Assembly (NCBI GenBank): GCA_016800925.1
Contig: JABCPU010000004.1
Span: forward strand, 1-64,000
DNA length: 64,000 nt
Reading direction: 5' to 3'
From: Suillus spraguei
Taxonomy: Eukaryota > Basidiomycota > Agaricomycetes > Boletales > Suillaceae
Positions 10,640 through 24,504 of this stretch are shown in pieces. The notes beneath the pieces were generated by a model. It worked only from the letters and a program-made list of their open reading frames with translations. It had not been told where the DNA came from and did not search any database. A program made the position numbers and the translations under genes. The number at the start of each line of letters is the position of its first letter. Position 1 is the stretch's first letter.

Positions 10640-11690
10640 TGTCGCCACTGCTTATTCACTTGTCCACATACATATATATCACACTCATTTCCACTAACTA
10701 ATCACATCTGTATCTAAACCATCATAATGCAAAGTATTTTCATGACCTGTTTTATTTGCTTGGATGCTCGACTTGCAAAAGTGCAAATAAATATGTATAA
10801 TTGGCTGTAACTGCCTGTAGATCAGGATACCACAAAATATTAACCAGACATAGACACCTAAGACTCTATGTATGTCCAGCATTGGGGAGAGCTATACACA
10901 ACCTATGGAATCTCACCTGTGTGACAGGTATGTGCAAGATGTTCCTGCCATGTAATGTACAAGATCTACTTAGAATCTTCAATTCTTATATTAACTATAG
11001 GTCTGGTTGCCAGGGTATCATTGGCACCTCTGATACCTCTTTTGGTGGCTGTAAACATGTCTTCCAATCCCTTCGCTGTCTTGCTTCCTTATATATATAT
11101 TAAATTGCTCAGCAAGAGGTGCTGAGAAATTCATTGTACTGAGGCTGCTGTGAGGTCAGCCACAGGGTACTATCATTCCAGGTAATCTGCAACATGCATG
11201 TAATATGCAAAATGTTCAAAACACCTCAATGCACTGCTCAACTCACTTCAAAAAAATTCATGCATATGTAGACTACTTATCTATGATATACTGTCCATCT
11301 AGAATGAAAATTTCTTGCGTGTTGCAGCTGCAAGAGATGAAATAGTGGTAATTTGTAACCATGCAGGAACATAAATCATCCAGATCCCATAGATCCTGCA
11401 GGTATATTCCCAAAGTTATACCTGGAGCACAACAATCACCTCGTCAGGATTACAGAACATGATTTTGATAAAGCTCATCCTGTCATTTTAAGATGCTATA
11501 GAGGAAGAATTAATGACATGTATGAAAATGTGACAGTAGATAGGAGAGTGTGTAACAAATTCAATCTCCTCTACAGCACACTTGGCAAGTGCACGAAGTC
11601 TTGCATTGTTGTCTCCTCTTGCATCATTCTCACATCCTTGTTACAATGGCACAAAACCACAGGCATACTACCGGTCAGAAGAAAGCTTAA
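10640..11690. other. Repeat-derived region without a supported gene
   Basis: Only short frames occur, none with a recognisable domain. Composition resembles the flanking transposon remnants. I see no RNA gene or clear repeat ends. Confidence 0.35.
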
Positions 11691-12772
11691 GAAGATGTGA
11701 TTTGCGAAGCCAACTTCACTGCTGCTAATCAGGCTATCAGAGAGAAGAAGACCGAGAACCTCCAAACAGCAGCTGCAGAGTTTAAAGTCTCATACCATAC
11801 TCTTCATCAGCAGGCACAGAACCTCACTAAACCTCATTCAAAAGCCCACAAAAACAGTTAACTAACTGAAGGGCAGGAAGCAACAATATGTGACTGGGCC
11901 AAGTACCTGACTATGACAGGTCACCCTCTCTCCAAGAGCAACACCTGCACTGATCAAGTGACCGAAAACAATGGCAGAGCGTTTCCAAGATGCTGAAGAA
12001 GAGGTTGAATGGCTGTGTCAAGAGAATGAATTATTGATGTATCAAAAAGATGCAGCAGAGACTCACTGCTATTTTTCAGGTCAGATGGCCAAGCACTACA
12101 AGGAACAGTTAAACAAGAAGCTCAAAGACAAATCTCGCAAGGGATCAGGCAAGAAACAAATGAAGCCATATTTGAGGGTACTGACATCAGAGGAAGGCTG
12201 CATGGAGCTGAGGGGACTGGAGGCCAAACAGGCTGAGCACGAATGTCAAGAGGAGGTGAGCAAACAGAAGAAGGTCGCAGAGGAGCAGGGAAAACATGAT
12301 TGGCAAGCAGAGCAGGAGCGGTCCCAAGTTGCATTTACAGCGGCAATCAAGACAAAAAAAATTGGACAAGCTATGTGACATAGCTGCGGCCTTGTGATTA
12401 CTGGAGACTGGACTCAAGGCAGAGCTGCTCCAGCAAATTGTGCAGTTCTTTGACGGCCAACCAGAACTCAAGAAAAACCAGTGGTACGAGGGTTTATTTA
12501 ATCCTGCCCATTCTTGCAGGCAGCATGTTGAAACCGGCAATAACACTACTGAGTCAGTACCGCAAGACACGCCGAGTCATCAAAATTCAACGCATGCACC
12601 ATTTGGCAGCTATCAACCGCAGCCTATCCCTCAACCCTCCATGTCATGCATGGATCTTCCCCCACCTGGCAGGTATGCGCCCCCATATTATCTCATGCAC
12701 TATTTGGCACCTCCACCTATTCCTCACTTTGCGCCGGCAGCTGGTAGTAGTGGATTTTCGAGTTGGTGCTGA
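11690..12772 (+). pseudogene. Pogo-like HTH/CENP-B-type protein remnant with SAP-like C-terminus
   Basis: The first segment (about 11697-11960) reads KKTENLQTAAAEFKVSYHTLHQQ and then a CENP-B-type HTH, WAKYLTMTGHPLSKS. The second, open from 11971 to 12378, is a Lys/Glu-rich coiled coil containing LTSEEG. The third, joined by frame shifts at 12370-12440, reads LCDIAAAL, ETGLKAELLQQIVQFF and DGQPELKKNQWYEGLF, a SAP-like fold known in these Agaricomycete proteins. A Pro-rich tail follows to 12772. The family is linked to pogo-type transposons and probably binds DNA. Stops near 11865 and 12400 and several frame changes point to decay. An intron or two cannot be excluded. Confidence 0.6.
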
Positions 12773-12864
12773 GGTACAAATGTATGATGTTGCGCGCGGT
12801 CAACCTTATTCAGGACCATATCACCAGTACACTCACAATAATTACATGAATCATGATACTTGAT

Positions 12865-13300
12865 AATAATACGTTGCTGTATTCATTATTTATCAGAGCA
12901 TTAAGCTTCCAGTTCGACGACTCAACGTCAACAGATCGAGAGCGCAGTGCGGAGAGTCAAAGTTGACTGTGCCGAGGTGTGACTCGACGTGACCATATTT
13001 TGCAGATTAGCAGTCAGACCCTGAATTTTCTCGGCTTTCATCCAACACCACACTACAAAATCCTAAAAATGAGCAAAAATCAGATCTATATAGAGGCGGT
13101 ACGAATCTACAACACCCTAACTTCGTGGAAGATAATATGAAGTGATTGACGAGCTACAAAAGATTTGCTGAAAATGTTGCAGATTACCCGGCATGATAGT
13201 ATCACTTTTAGACTGTGATAGGTTTTTGGCAGTTGGCGGTGCATGTAGAATAACAAACAAGTTACACACAAATTCATTCAACTACCGTAATACGTTGCGT
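12865..13300. other. Intergenic region downstream of the sugar transporter
   Basis: No ORF or RNA gene is supported. It should hold the 3' end of the transporter transcript, which is on the minus strand. Confidence 0.4.
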
Positions 13301-15078
13301 TCATATGATAAGAGCATCTTCTCGCACTCGTGAATTTGAATTCGTAGGGGAATGACCCTGCACGGACGCTTCCTCCTTCATCTCCTGTAAATTTTCCTTA
13401 GAACTATTCATCGGAAGGGCATCGGCGGCGGCCTTGAGCTCCTCCACAGAGACGGCACGGCGCTTCCCAATGAAAATCCTGCCCCCAGGCGCGTCTTCCA
13501 ACGAGCGAAGAATGATGTCACTCTCGAAGAGATATTTGATATCTTCCAGTGGATACCCAGTCGTCTCGGGTATGAAGAAATATACCCATGCTGCCATTAT
13601 AAATGAGGCAACGCCGAACACGAGGTAAGTCCCGTAGGTTATGCGGTCCAGCATGATAGGGGTGATTTGGGCGATGACGTAAGTAAACAGCCACGTAACC
13701 GCCGTTGCGAGGGACATGACGGCCGCACGGAGATGACCTGGGGCAACTTCAGAGCCCAGGACAAGGGGAGTAAAACCCCAACCTAAGCCAAAGAAGACAC
13801 CGAAGAGATATATGGCGACAATAGAAACGTATGTTCCTGGCACAACGCCCTCGTTCGGGTGAGCACCAGCCCACCCGCCAATCCATAGCATCATCAAACC
13901 CTGCGCTAGACCGCCATAAATCAGGGTCCTCTTCCGACCCCAACTTTCGATGACAAAGGCAAGAGTTATGCATGTGACGACGAATTTTACGACACCATAT
14001 ACGCCAGTAGCAAATAGCGTTGACGAAACAGATGAGAAACCGAGGCCGGCAAAAATTTCAGGGGCATAGTAATTAACTGCGTTCGTGCCGGACCACTGCT
14101 GGAAGAAGGTGGCGAGGGAAGGGATGATGCAACGCAGAAGTATGATTTTCGATTCTCCCATCTTGCGGAATTGTGTGAGCAGCGGCAGTCTATGCTTTCC
14201 TACGAAATCGGCGCGAATCTCTCTGAGAGTCAACACGACGGCATCATCATCCTGGCCCTTCCTCGTGATATACGCAAGGACTGTAGCTGCTTCGTCGTAG
14301 CGGCCACGTTCTACGAGCCAACGGGGAGACTCGGGTTGGAAAAGCATAAAAAACAGGAAGAGTGCCCCAGGTATAATCTGGGCGATGATGGGCAATCGCC
14401 ACTGCATTTGTCCTGGTGACATATTGATGGAAACGCTGTAGTTGACCCAAACTATATTATATTGATCAGGAAGATTGACATAGTCTGGAAGTGACACCCA
14501 CAAGCCAGCATATTTCCCAGTCCCACGGAAACTTCAATGCTGCCTGTACATCGACCGCGTATGGCTCTCGGGGCACATTCGGAAACGTACGTTGGCACCA
14601 AGGCTGACATCGAACCTATTCCTACACCCCCGAGGAAACGGGAAAAATAAAAGATTTTTAATGCGACAGCTGGGGACGTTCCAATTGCAGTTGTTGCCTG
14701 GATGATGCTTCCAAGAAGGTAGATGACTCCCGAAATCAATAGAATAGGTTTTCTCCCAAATCGGCTTGCAGAGAAGCTCAAAAATAATGCCCCAAAGCTA
14801 AATATATGAGCCTAATTGTATTGAGCGGAAAAAATGAGCACTCACAATCCACCCGCCTGTAGGACCGAAACTATATTCGCGCTCAAGCTGGCGCGTGCAG
14901 AAGCTGATTCCGATAGTAGACCGAAAGATTCTTGAAATGATGGCAATGTAATCACGCCACCTATTAGACCGATCTCCCAACCAAAGCAAACGAATCCTGT
15001 AGTTGCTGAGAATGCAAGAAAGTAGGCATTGCGATACTGGATGATATCCAGAAGCTCTTTTTTCAAAGTCGTGACCAT
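13301..15078 (-). CDS. MFS sugar transporter (quinate/hexose permease type)
   Basis: Proton-coupled or facilitated sugar uptake across the plasma membrane is the family role. My model has three exons: 15078-14846, 14797-14502 and 14451-13301. The introns are 48 and 50 bp (GTGAGT...TAG and GTGGGT...TAG). Together they give 559 residues, a normal length. Family signatures are visible: FGWEIGLIGGV in the first helix, SRFGRKP in loop 2-3, PESPRWL after helix 6, QQWSGTNAVNYYAP in helix 7, ESWGRKR and PETTGYPLED near the C-terminus. The start is the ATG with the reading MVTTLKKELL. The C-terminal 70 residues are cytosolic and hydrophilic. Substrate cannot be read from sequence. Exon phases fit exactly and no lesion is seen. 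Confidence 0.93.
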
Positions 15079-15985
15079 TATAAAGCAGAGAACGTAAGTG
15101 TCATGAACAGAAGGATGAACGTATCTCACCAAAAGGAGAGTGTACAATCCACCATATGATGGAGTGACGGTTCGTCTTAAGTGGTCCCAGCCCTGGACTA
15201 CCGACCAAACCCCATCGGGACACTGGTGCGCAGCGTTTCTGGCTAGTTTGAGGTTTGACAGAAAGCTGAGCACGTCAACCAAATACGCGGACTAGCTGAA
15301 ATTGGTAGCATAGTATTGGAGAACTCCTCCCGTGAGGAAATATTGGTAGTTGCATAAGCTGAGGACCAGAACTTACAAGGCTTAGCTTCGACAATTCGCC
15401 ACAGATAGGCTGACTTGAAGCTGTGATCTAATTGCCTCCAGCAGTGCCAATTCGGTGTCAAGACTAGGGTCAACAAGTACGTCGATGCATCGCTATAGTC
15501 TCGAGCGCTGATTTCTCGGTTCACCAAGGTGATCTCTAAGAAGAAAGGGAGAACGGGTGTGAAAGTTGTCGCTAGCTCGCGTGGCTTTCGCGTAGGGCCA
15601 TGTGGTTTTCGCTAAAGGCCACGTTTTTTCGGTTAGCTCGCTTAATTTCTCGCGTGGTTTTTTCGAGTGCCGACTGTTGTCCCATTGTGTGATTGCGTGA
15701 TTGCGTGATTTGGTCACGTGACTGCGTAGCTGCCATGGGTTGTCTGAAGCTGGGGTAAAACCAAATTATTAGGATGGAGCTGAGGCCAGGGAGCCAAAGG
15801 GAGTGTGAAGCCAAAAGTGAAGTCAAAAGGAGTGCAAAAAAGTGGAAAGCAAAAAAGGAGGCTGGAAGTGTCCTCCCCCACCTCAGGAAAAATCTTCTGA
15901 TAGATTTCTCTTAAATTGATTATATGAACTTTGTCATGTGAAAAATTATGTTATTTGTTTCAAAAGCTGCTATGATCATTAGGAT
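15079..15985. promoter_or_regulatory. Upstream region of the sugar transporter
   Basis: No gene is supported. It holds short direct repeats (GATTGCGT repeated near 15695-15715) and, from 15764, a copy of the ATTATTAGGATG repeat that recurs at 17302. The transporter promoter should be in the first few hundred bases. Confidence 0.35.
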
Positions 15986-15989
15986 GCAG

Positions 15990-17060
<1,071 letters not shown>

Positions 17061-17301
17061 ACTTGCATGATTTTGTTGTGTGACAACTTAAATACTGTTG
17101 GTCCCTATTAAAACTTGACACAAAAGATTTATTCAAGTTAATAGTTTGCAGTAAATAATTAAAAAAAATTAAAATCAAATGCAATGACATGAGGATGAGA
17201 TGGGCAATAAACTCACAAAGATGGTGATGTGGTACTTTTACTTCTCTCAAAATATTGGTTCAAGTTATAATTTATTTCAAGATCTATTATCATTATTAAA
17301 G

Positions 17302-17520
17302 ATAATTATTAGGATGAAGCCAAGGCCAGAAAGCCAAAAAGAGTGTGGGCAAAAGAGAATTATTGGGATGAAGCCAAGGCCAGGAAGGCAAAAAGAGTGC
17401 GAAGCACTCTTTTTTGCCTTCCTGTGCCTTGGGCAAACAGAATTATTAGGATGAAGCCTTGGCCAGGGAGCAAAAGGAGTGCGAAGCACTCCTTTTGCTT
17501 CCTGTGCCGAAGGCACAACG
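17302..17520. repeat. Tandem repeats carrying near-perfect hairpins
   Basis: Three copies begin AATTATTAGGATGAAGCC (or GGG for AGG) at about 17304, 17358 and 17441. A fourth diverged copy is at 15764, on the other side of the minisatellite. Copy two holds a hairpin with arms 17382-17400 and 17404-17423 and a GAA loop. Copy three holds arms 17467-17482 and 17486-17502, again with a GAA loop, followed by a small TGTGCC-GAA-GGCACA hairpin at 17503-17517. Confidence 0.85.
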
Positions 17521-17529
17521 GGTGGTGGA

Positions 17530-19050
17530 CTCGTTGATCGGACACGGATGAACCAGCATAGCCTGTCATCACGGGATACACTACTTCAGGTTGACCACGT
17601 GTTTGAAACGCGCCAACAAACAAACTTACACAACTGAGAGGTAACCGGTACATAATGATCACGAGTTCTTCTTTGCAGCATGCCACTCGGACTTGAACTG
17701 GGTATCGGGTATAATCATCGCCTCATCACATTCCTCGGATCCGAACCAAAGTAGCAGCGACTGCCTTCGGAGTTCTTTGGGAGGTCAGCGGACACGTTCA
17801 AGTCGTACAGAAATTTGCCCTCTGGCTCTTATCGTTTCGGACAATAGGACGCCTAAAATTCGGATTGGTCTATGATAGATCGTGAGAGAGATAAGTTCTT
17901 TCTAACATTTGACAAAAGCGCATCCACTTCTCTTTCGCAACTCGAAGCGCCACTGCGTGTGCGGCGCCGCGGCCAACCTAAGCCTGATCAGACTTGTTGT
18001 TAATTATATCTCAAAGGTCAATCCAATCGTCTTACTATCTCCGCTGCTCACCGATGTCAACACCACTGTTTATTGTCTGCACTCAGAACGTGGTGGTTTA
18101 ACACTCTCACATATCGCATGTCTATGTAGACCATTGCTGCCGGTGCACCTTCCCGAGACGACCACGTCGAAGAACCAACCTATTTAGATCCCTCGGTATA
18201 CAGTAAGCATTGATTAGACTCGCTTAAACCTTGGAGAGAGCTTGCATGGATAAAATCCGTACACGAAACTGGACCCAATTTCAAGTCATTGACGTTGCGG
18301 AACTTAAAATTTTAGCATAGTCCCCCACACTTGGGATATCAGTTACAAATCGTGGTAGATATCACAAGTTTGAGGGGACATGCTTAAAGTACTCATTATA
18401 AGAGCCGGCCCATTAGGTTGTAAGCCTCCACTAGCAGACGTACTCAACCTTCGAAATTCGTCGAGGGCTGTACAAAGTAGTATGCCTGACGTTTCACTCC
18501 ACCATAATTAGATCAACCACAATCATTCGTCAGGAGCACCGCCCCCACCGGGTTCCTGTATCATCTTAGCTTCGGAAGGGATGCAGGTTCGTGTAAACGC
18601 ATGCGGGGAAAGTTTACGTAGTAACCATCCCAGGCCGAGTACTAAGAACGTGCCTGGTATATCTATGCAAAGCGTCAGGATTCGTTCATCCATAGAAACT
18701 CGCAAGAAGGCAGATACGAGACTCACAGAACTTCCACCGATACTCATGAAACTGTGACGACGCTCACATGATTGGGAAGATGTACACTAATCTAAATGTG
18801 AAGATACTCACGTAGTGTGGGGTTCTCTCGTCGAAGTTAAGCAGTGCTGTGAGCAAATGGCCTAGTAACCTTGCACTCGGGCTAGCTTAGTGCGCTCCGG
18901 TGTACTCTCGCTTGTGAAAGCTTTCGAACGTTTCTGAGTTGCTCGCTACCAGCGCGGCCCGCGGATGTGCAAGTTCACACGCTCACCTTGATAAAGGTGA
19001 GGATCCATTGAATTAGTCCGTCATCTCACCACAATTACAGACCTCCGAAG
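17530..19050. other. Intergenic region with no confident gene
   Basis: Only short frames exist. One, 18747-18523 on the minus strand, would encode 74 residues with one hydrophobic segment (GTFLVLGLGWLL), but nothing supports it further. Near 18830-18880 there is an 11-base match to the conserved CGAAGTTAAGC core of 5S rRNA with little else matching. Confidence 0.35.
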
Positions 19051-19065
19051 CGCTTGATCCCCCAA

Positions 19066-21412
19066 ATGCCTAGCACAGCGAGCGCGTTCCCAATTGATCT
19101 CAAAAGTACAGAAAGTCAGTGTCCTCTTGCAGTAGACTCGGATCGTGTGCTCAATAAGGGTTCCCGTAACTCGGATGTGATTAGATTGACCCTTGATCCC
19201 TCCAAGCCTCAGTTGACTGCAGAGCAGAAATCGACTCTTCTACACAATATCCAGCTTCTCCGTGATGCTCTGGTGCTCTTCACCGCAACAGGTGCTGCTC
19301 GAGGAGTGAGCGGGCACACTGGTTTGTGGCTTTGATCTGATAGCTTGCTTTTCGCTTACCGTTCGCATCAGGTGGAGCTTATGATACCATTCCGGAGGTG
19401 TGCATTCTCCTTAGCTTATTCGAGGCATCGGAGAAGTACCTCCCCATCGTCTTCGACGAAGCAGGTATGTAAATGAATATATGCGTCTTTTGGACTTGAC
19501 CTAACAATATACCAAGGTCACCGTGTCGCAACTCAATACCTCCTCTCTGCTCTCGATGGGCACATCCCCCCTGAGCATCTCCTTCACTACCGTGAAGCCA
19601 ACTCAAAGTTACCTGGTCACCCCGAACTGGGTTTTGAACCTGGTGTCAAGTTCTCCTCTGGCCGTCTCGGTCACATGTGGCCCATGGTGAACGGTGTCGC
19701 CCTGGCAAACAAGGAGAAAGTTGTCTTCTGTCTGGGTTCCGATGGTTCCCAGCAGGAGGGTAACGATGCCGAGGCTGCTAGATTGGCCGTCGCGCAGAAC
19801 TTGAACGTCAAATTGTTGATCGATGACAATGACGTCACTATCGCCGGACACCCATCTCAGTACCTGAAGGGTTACGACGTCAGTAAGACTCTCGAGGGTC
19901 ACGGTCTCAAGGTCTACACCGTTCAGGGTGAGGACATCGACGCCCTGTGGGCCGCCATTGCCGCTATTGTCACCCACAATGGTCCTGCTGCTGGTAAGCC
20001 TCTCGATTTCCCATCGTAACTTGAATTTTGATGCTGGTTCAGTCGTCGCCAAGCGTCTTATGGCGCCAGGTGTTGCGGACATCGAGGGTAGCACTCACGG
20101 ACACGATGTTATTCCTGTGAAGGCCGCTATCAAATACCTCACCGCGCGGGGATACCCCACTTCAGTGTCGGAGGACATCCTCACCAACATCAAGCCTTCG
20201 AGCGTGCCATACTCGTACATTGGCTCCACCAAGGAGGTTGGCGCAAAACCGTGTTGTCTTTGGCGAAGCTGTCAACTTGGTGTTGGACAAGCTTAGCAAG
20301 GAGGAGGCTGCTGAGAAAGTCATGGTGATCGACAGTGAGTTAATTTATAAATTTAAGAATTTAGCTCATCTCAAATAAAAAATAAAAAAAAGGTGATCTC
20401 GAGGGTTCCACTGGTCTCAAGGTTATCCACCAAAAGCACCCTGAGGTGTTTGTTCCATCCGGTATTATGGAACGTGGAAACTTTTCGACAGCTGCTGGTT
20501 TCGGTTTCGATGCGAACAAGTTCGGTGTCTTCTCGACGTTCTCCGCTTTCCTTGAGATGGTCATCTCTGAGGTCACCATGGCCGCTTGAAATAACTGCAA
20601 TGTTCTTAGTCATTTCTCGCACTCTGGTGTTGATGAGGTGTGTGAATTATCGATGTTAGATCTGAGGTTTGAAGCTCACTTCATCAATAGATGGCCGACA
20701 ACACTTGCCACTTTGGTATCAACTCCTTCTTCGCTGACAACGGTCTCTCTGATGTTCAATCGTGGTTGTACTTCCCTGCCGACCCATTGCAGATGGTGGC
20801 TGTCATCCAGCGCGTCTTCTTTGAGCGGTGGCCTCCGCTTCGTCTTCTCTACGCGTTCGAAGGTGCCTTACATCTCAAGGAGGACGGTACCAAATTCTTC
20901 GGTGACGGCTACGAGTTTGTGCCTGGTAAGGACGAGACGATTGTTGAGGGCAAGGCTGGGTATGTTGTCTCCTTCGGTGAGATGCTCTACCGTTCGTGGG
21001 ACGCTGTCCTGCGCTGCCGCCGGGAGGGCCTAGATGTTGGCTTGATCAACAAGCCTACGCTCAACTTGATCGATGAACAAACGCTCAGGAAGATCGGCTC
21101 GAGCCCCTTCGTGCTAGTCGTTGAGTCATTGAACCAAAGACCGGGGTATGTATCCGTTCATGTGTAGTAGGTTGACACTAACGTCTCTTTCAGCTGGTTC
21201 GAAGATGGGTACATGGCTCATCGAGCGCCAGCTCACGCCCAAGTACGGCTACATGGGTACGATCAAGGAGGGCTGCGGTGGTCTATCCGAACAATCCCTT
21301 ACCAAAACCTCGACCCTCAATGTTTGTCTCGTTCTTGAATTTAGTGCTGACTGATGTTGATCATGGCGTTTCTACAGCGATCATTCTGAAGATCAAGCAG
21401 TTGTCCAACTAG
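19066..21412 (+). pseudogene. Transketolase-family gene, disrupted
   Basis: Transketolases move two-carbon units between sugar phosphates with thiamine diphosphate in the cytosol. Homology is continuous from MPSTASAFPID (19066) to the terminal LKIKQLSN (21412). It includes the cofactor-binding stretch GSDGSQQEGNDAEAARL at about 19738 and IDDNDVTIAGHPSQYL. Apparent introns occur at about 19321, 19465, 19994, 20335, 20637, 21147 and 21330. The gene is broken: an extra A in 20241-20250 shifts frame, a TGA stands at 20587-20589 where the family has Arg-Leu, paired shifts occur near 20820 and 20873, and two bases are missing near 21291. Either it is a recent pseudogene or the assembly has many indel errors here; neighbouring genes show none, so decay is likelier. 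Confidence 0.85.
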
Positions 21413-22186
21413 AAAATGGAATTTATATTATAGAGAAGGCTTTTCAAAAACACAATATTACTGTAATGCAATCGCAATTTGTACTGTTTACCTTGTTGAA
21501 TGACGAATACGAATTCTTGATCGTATTAAGCACCTACGGAGAAAAAGATCAGTGATTCTGAATTTTCAAATGAACACCAAGTCAAATGATAAGTCAGAGA
21601 ACCGAGTTTCGACACCAATCATCAAGAGATGACTTTGAGACGGCACTTCCTAATTGCATTCGGTTACAGATCATCGTAGAACATGAAATAGATGATTTTA
21701 AAACAGTAAAATCCTCACTCACCAGCATAATCGGTATGAGGAGCAGTTAAAAGTTGGAAAGTATTTAAGGTTTCAATTTAAGCTCCGATCTAATAAAACA
21801 GGAAAAGCATTTGTCGCCTATCCGCTTTCTCACGACTACAGCCGAGCGTCTCAGGGGATAAGCTGTTAGCAACTGCTAACAAGAAACTCCCCATTAACTA
21901 GCTAGAAAGACTAACATTCATCAGCGGTAAGCTCGACGTCCTTTATCATCCAAGATTCATCCTTTATTTTCCTACGTTTTTCTCATTTTTAAGTACATTT
22001 TTGAGCCACGCAATAGACGATCTCCTTGTCGAGATTACTGTTTTATCTTGGATAACTACTTTCTGGCATGTTGGGTTATGTCGTATATTCGGTCTTTGTT
22101 GCAGGGATATCCTCTTTCAATCTTTTATCTTTAACTCATACTCCCTTTATGTCTCGACGGCACTCACATATTCCCAGAAATTCTCC
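21413..22186. other. Intergenic region between transketolase pseudogene and AT-hook gene
   Basis: No supported gene. A small palindrome GTTAGCAACTGCTAAC is present at 21864-21879. The promoter of the next gene should be in the right half. Confidence 0.35.
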
Positions 22187-24177
22187 ATGGAGAACACCAT
22201 GGCAAACATGCCAGTCGAATCGGCTTCCGCTATTGTGCAAGGTACATTTTTTTAAATCAATCATCTTAGTATTTTATTCTTCGCTAACCCTTGACATGCA
22301 GCTGTAGACCCTAATGACCCTCCTCCGAAACGCAAACCTGGTCGGCCCAAAGGAAGTGGGAAGAAACAACCTCCTGATCCCGCTATCATCAGCGAAAAGA
22401 TCAAACGTCCGGTGGGCCGCCCTCGTAAGGATGGTTTACCTGCGGGATCCGTCGGCGCTCGGAAGGCAAATCAACAACGACGATCGAGTGTAAAGCTGAG
22501 TGCGGATGCACCACAGCTTCCGCCGGGCGTGCCATTCCCTGGGGTGCGTGACCTAGTGACTCAAGGTTGCCGAAGCATTGATCATTTGTCGGTAGGCATA
22601 TTATCCACAACACCCCGGCATCCCACCCCCATGGCAAGGATTCACCCCTCAAGCCTCACAAACTACGCCTCCTGTTGCGAATGGCACAGTTCCGAACGCT
22701 CAGCATCCTTCCATAGATCCCAACCTTAATCGTGACGAATGGGCGGAACTATCATGTACAAAGCCCAACGTACTCATGCAGGCCCTCTTAGGAGCTATCG
22801 CCGCACCTAATCCTATCGCTAGCGGAGGACCTACTGTTGAAGAAGCTTTTAGGTCCCACCTTGCTTCACTCATGCCATCTCAAAATCAGAACAAGGATGC
22901 GCATCCCATTCCTTCTCTCTACTCGGTTCTCAGGACTTTGTGGCTTCCTTCATCACCATCTTATTTATCATTAATTGCGCCCCGGACGACTGCCCGAGTC
23001 ACACACTCCGAGCATCGATTCTTGTATTGGGATCCGTTACCTCTTGTTCTTGCTGGTATTCATTGCACCGTGTGCGGGAGCACTCTCCAAAACCGAGGTC
23101 GTATCCGAAGCGGCCCAGTCAAAGTTTACGATCTCGACAAACCCTTCTTTATAATCGGATGCGAGTACGCGTGCAAAAGTTCATCATGTATCGCTAGCAC
23201 ATCTCCTGAAGGACGTAAATTCGCCAGCACGGATGCATCTGTTATGCAGGGACTTCCAGTAAGGCTGAGAGAAGAGTTTCCAGCGCGGTTGTTGCAGGGT
23301 GACGCCGATCTGGGCCCTGGAAGCAATGTCTGGAATTGGCATGCTGTCGGGGTTTCCAAGATGCTTTGGAACATGGTGAAAGCCTGTCTTAAAGTTGGGA
23401 TGCCGAAGGACAACATTCTCAATATCATCAGCGCCGTCCAGAATCCGCCTGCTGATGAGAAAAGGGACCAGGACCAGGACTATGATGTCGACGATAGCGG
23501 TGTGGGTCCTGATATCTTCCGTCGAGAAATCGACAACAATAACCAAGTGTGTATCTACCCGCCTTTTGCCTCTTGTCTGCTAATTGGGCAAGCAGGATGC
23601 TATAGGCGAGTTCAGCGATGCATGGAAGGCAGATTCTAGTGCTCCAGAGCCTGGCCCATCGACCCAGATTCATCCCACCATGCCTCAACCCTCGTCATCT
23701 ACTATCGGTAGCGCTACGCCTGATCATCCTACTGCATCAGTGTCCGCGTCCGTGCAGCCGCAGCCACAACCGCAACCGCAACCTCAGGCACAGGCACAGG
23801 CTCCGCCGCAGGTACAACAGTTTGCTTTCGGACAGCCAGGCCCGTATGTATCGTATGCCTATCCCGGGTACTCATATTACCCCCAGCACCCCCAAAGTCA
23901 AAATGCTCCACCTCCATCAGTTTCTCAGCCGCATACGCCAGGTGAACAAAATGGGCTTAAACGAGCGTATGGTTATGGAGAGACCAATAATGAAGTTGCG
24001 ATCCTAGAGCCTTCGCAGAAGCGAACTCGGCACTGCTGCAAGTGCGGTTCGCAGGACTGCAAGGGTAAGGGCGGACGCACGTTTTGTATGAATGCGTGTC
24101 AGGATTGCGGGAAGATAGATTGTAAGGGCCGGAATAGCAGGCGTCCGGACAAGGTGTGCTCAGAAGCGTGGAATTAG
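22187..24177 (+). CDS. AT-hook protein with Cys-rich domains (DUF6729-like)
   Basis: Four exons, 22187-22241, 22302-22543, 22596-23546 and 23596-24177, give 609 residues in one frame. Two AT-hook-like motifs lie near the N-terminus (KRKPGRPKGSGKK and KRPVGRPRKDG), which bind the minor groove of AT-rich DNA. The middle has a zinc-finger-like block: FLYWDPLPLVLAGIHC, CGSTLQNRGRI, then a second Cys cluster near CEYACKSSSC. This resembles the basidiomycete DUF6729 domain as I remember it. A Gln/Pro-rich linker (QPQPQPQ near 23757) precedes a Cys-rich end with CCKCGSQDCKGKG and CQDCGKIDCKGRN. A nuclear DNA-binding role is inferred. The family occurs in repeat-rich regions and may be mobile in origin. 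The gene itself is intact. Confidence 0.75.
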
Positions 24178-24504
24178 GTGTAGGAGTGTGTTGGTATCGC
24201 GGGTCGTGCAACAAGAAAACTTCTTGCCTACTCTGGGAAGCGTGACGTTCTGTATTAACATTACATGTTACGTGCCATTGTGTTAGTTTTTCATCCCTCT
24301 GTAGCCCTTGCCTAAATTATATTATTGTTCCGGAGAATCGTCGGAGTTGGTAAGGTAATTATATTGGTCGATAAATAATTATCTAGCGGACGGAGATCCA
24401 CATAGACGCTGGCTGGCAAGCATAGCCTTTGAGATTATCAGATTACGATGGAAACATTTGCGGATACACCCACCATGATGGGAGAAAGGAATAGTCCCTG
24501 AGAA
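24178..24504. terminator. Convergent 3' region between the AT-hook gene and HUS1
   Basis: The two genes point at each other with about 327 bp between stop codons, so both 3' UTRs must lie here. No specific polyadenylation signal stands out beyond AATAAATAATTA near 24370. Confidence 0.4.

Noticed and set aside
18825..18905. Possible 5S rRNA gene or 5S-derived SINE
   Set aside because: Only the CGAAGTTAAGC core and a TAGTA match; the terminal stem and the rest of the internal promoter are not recognisable.
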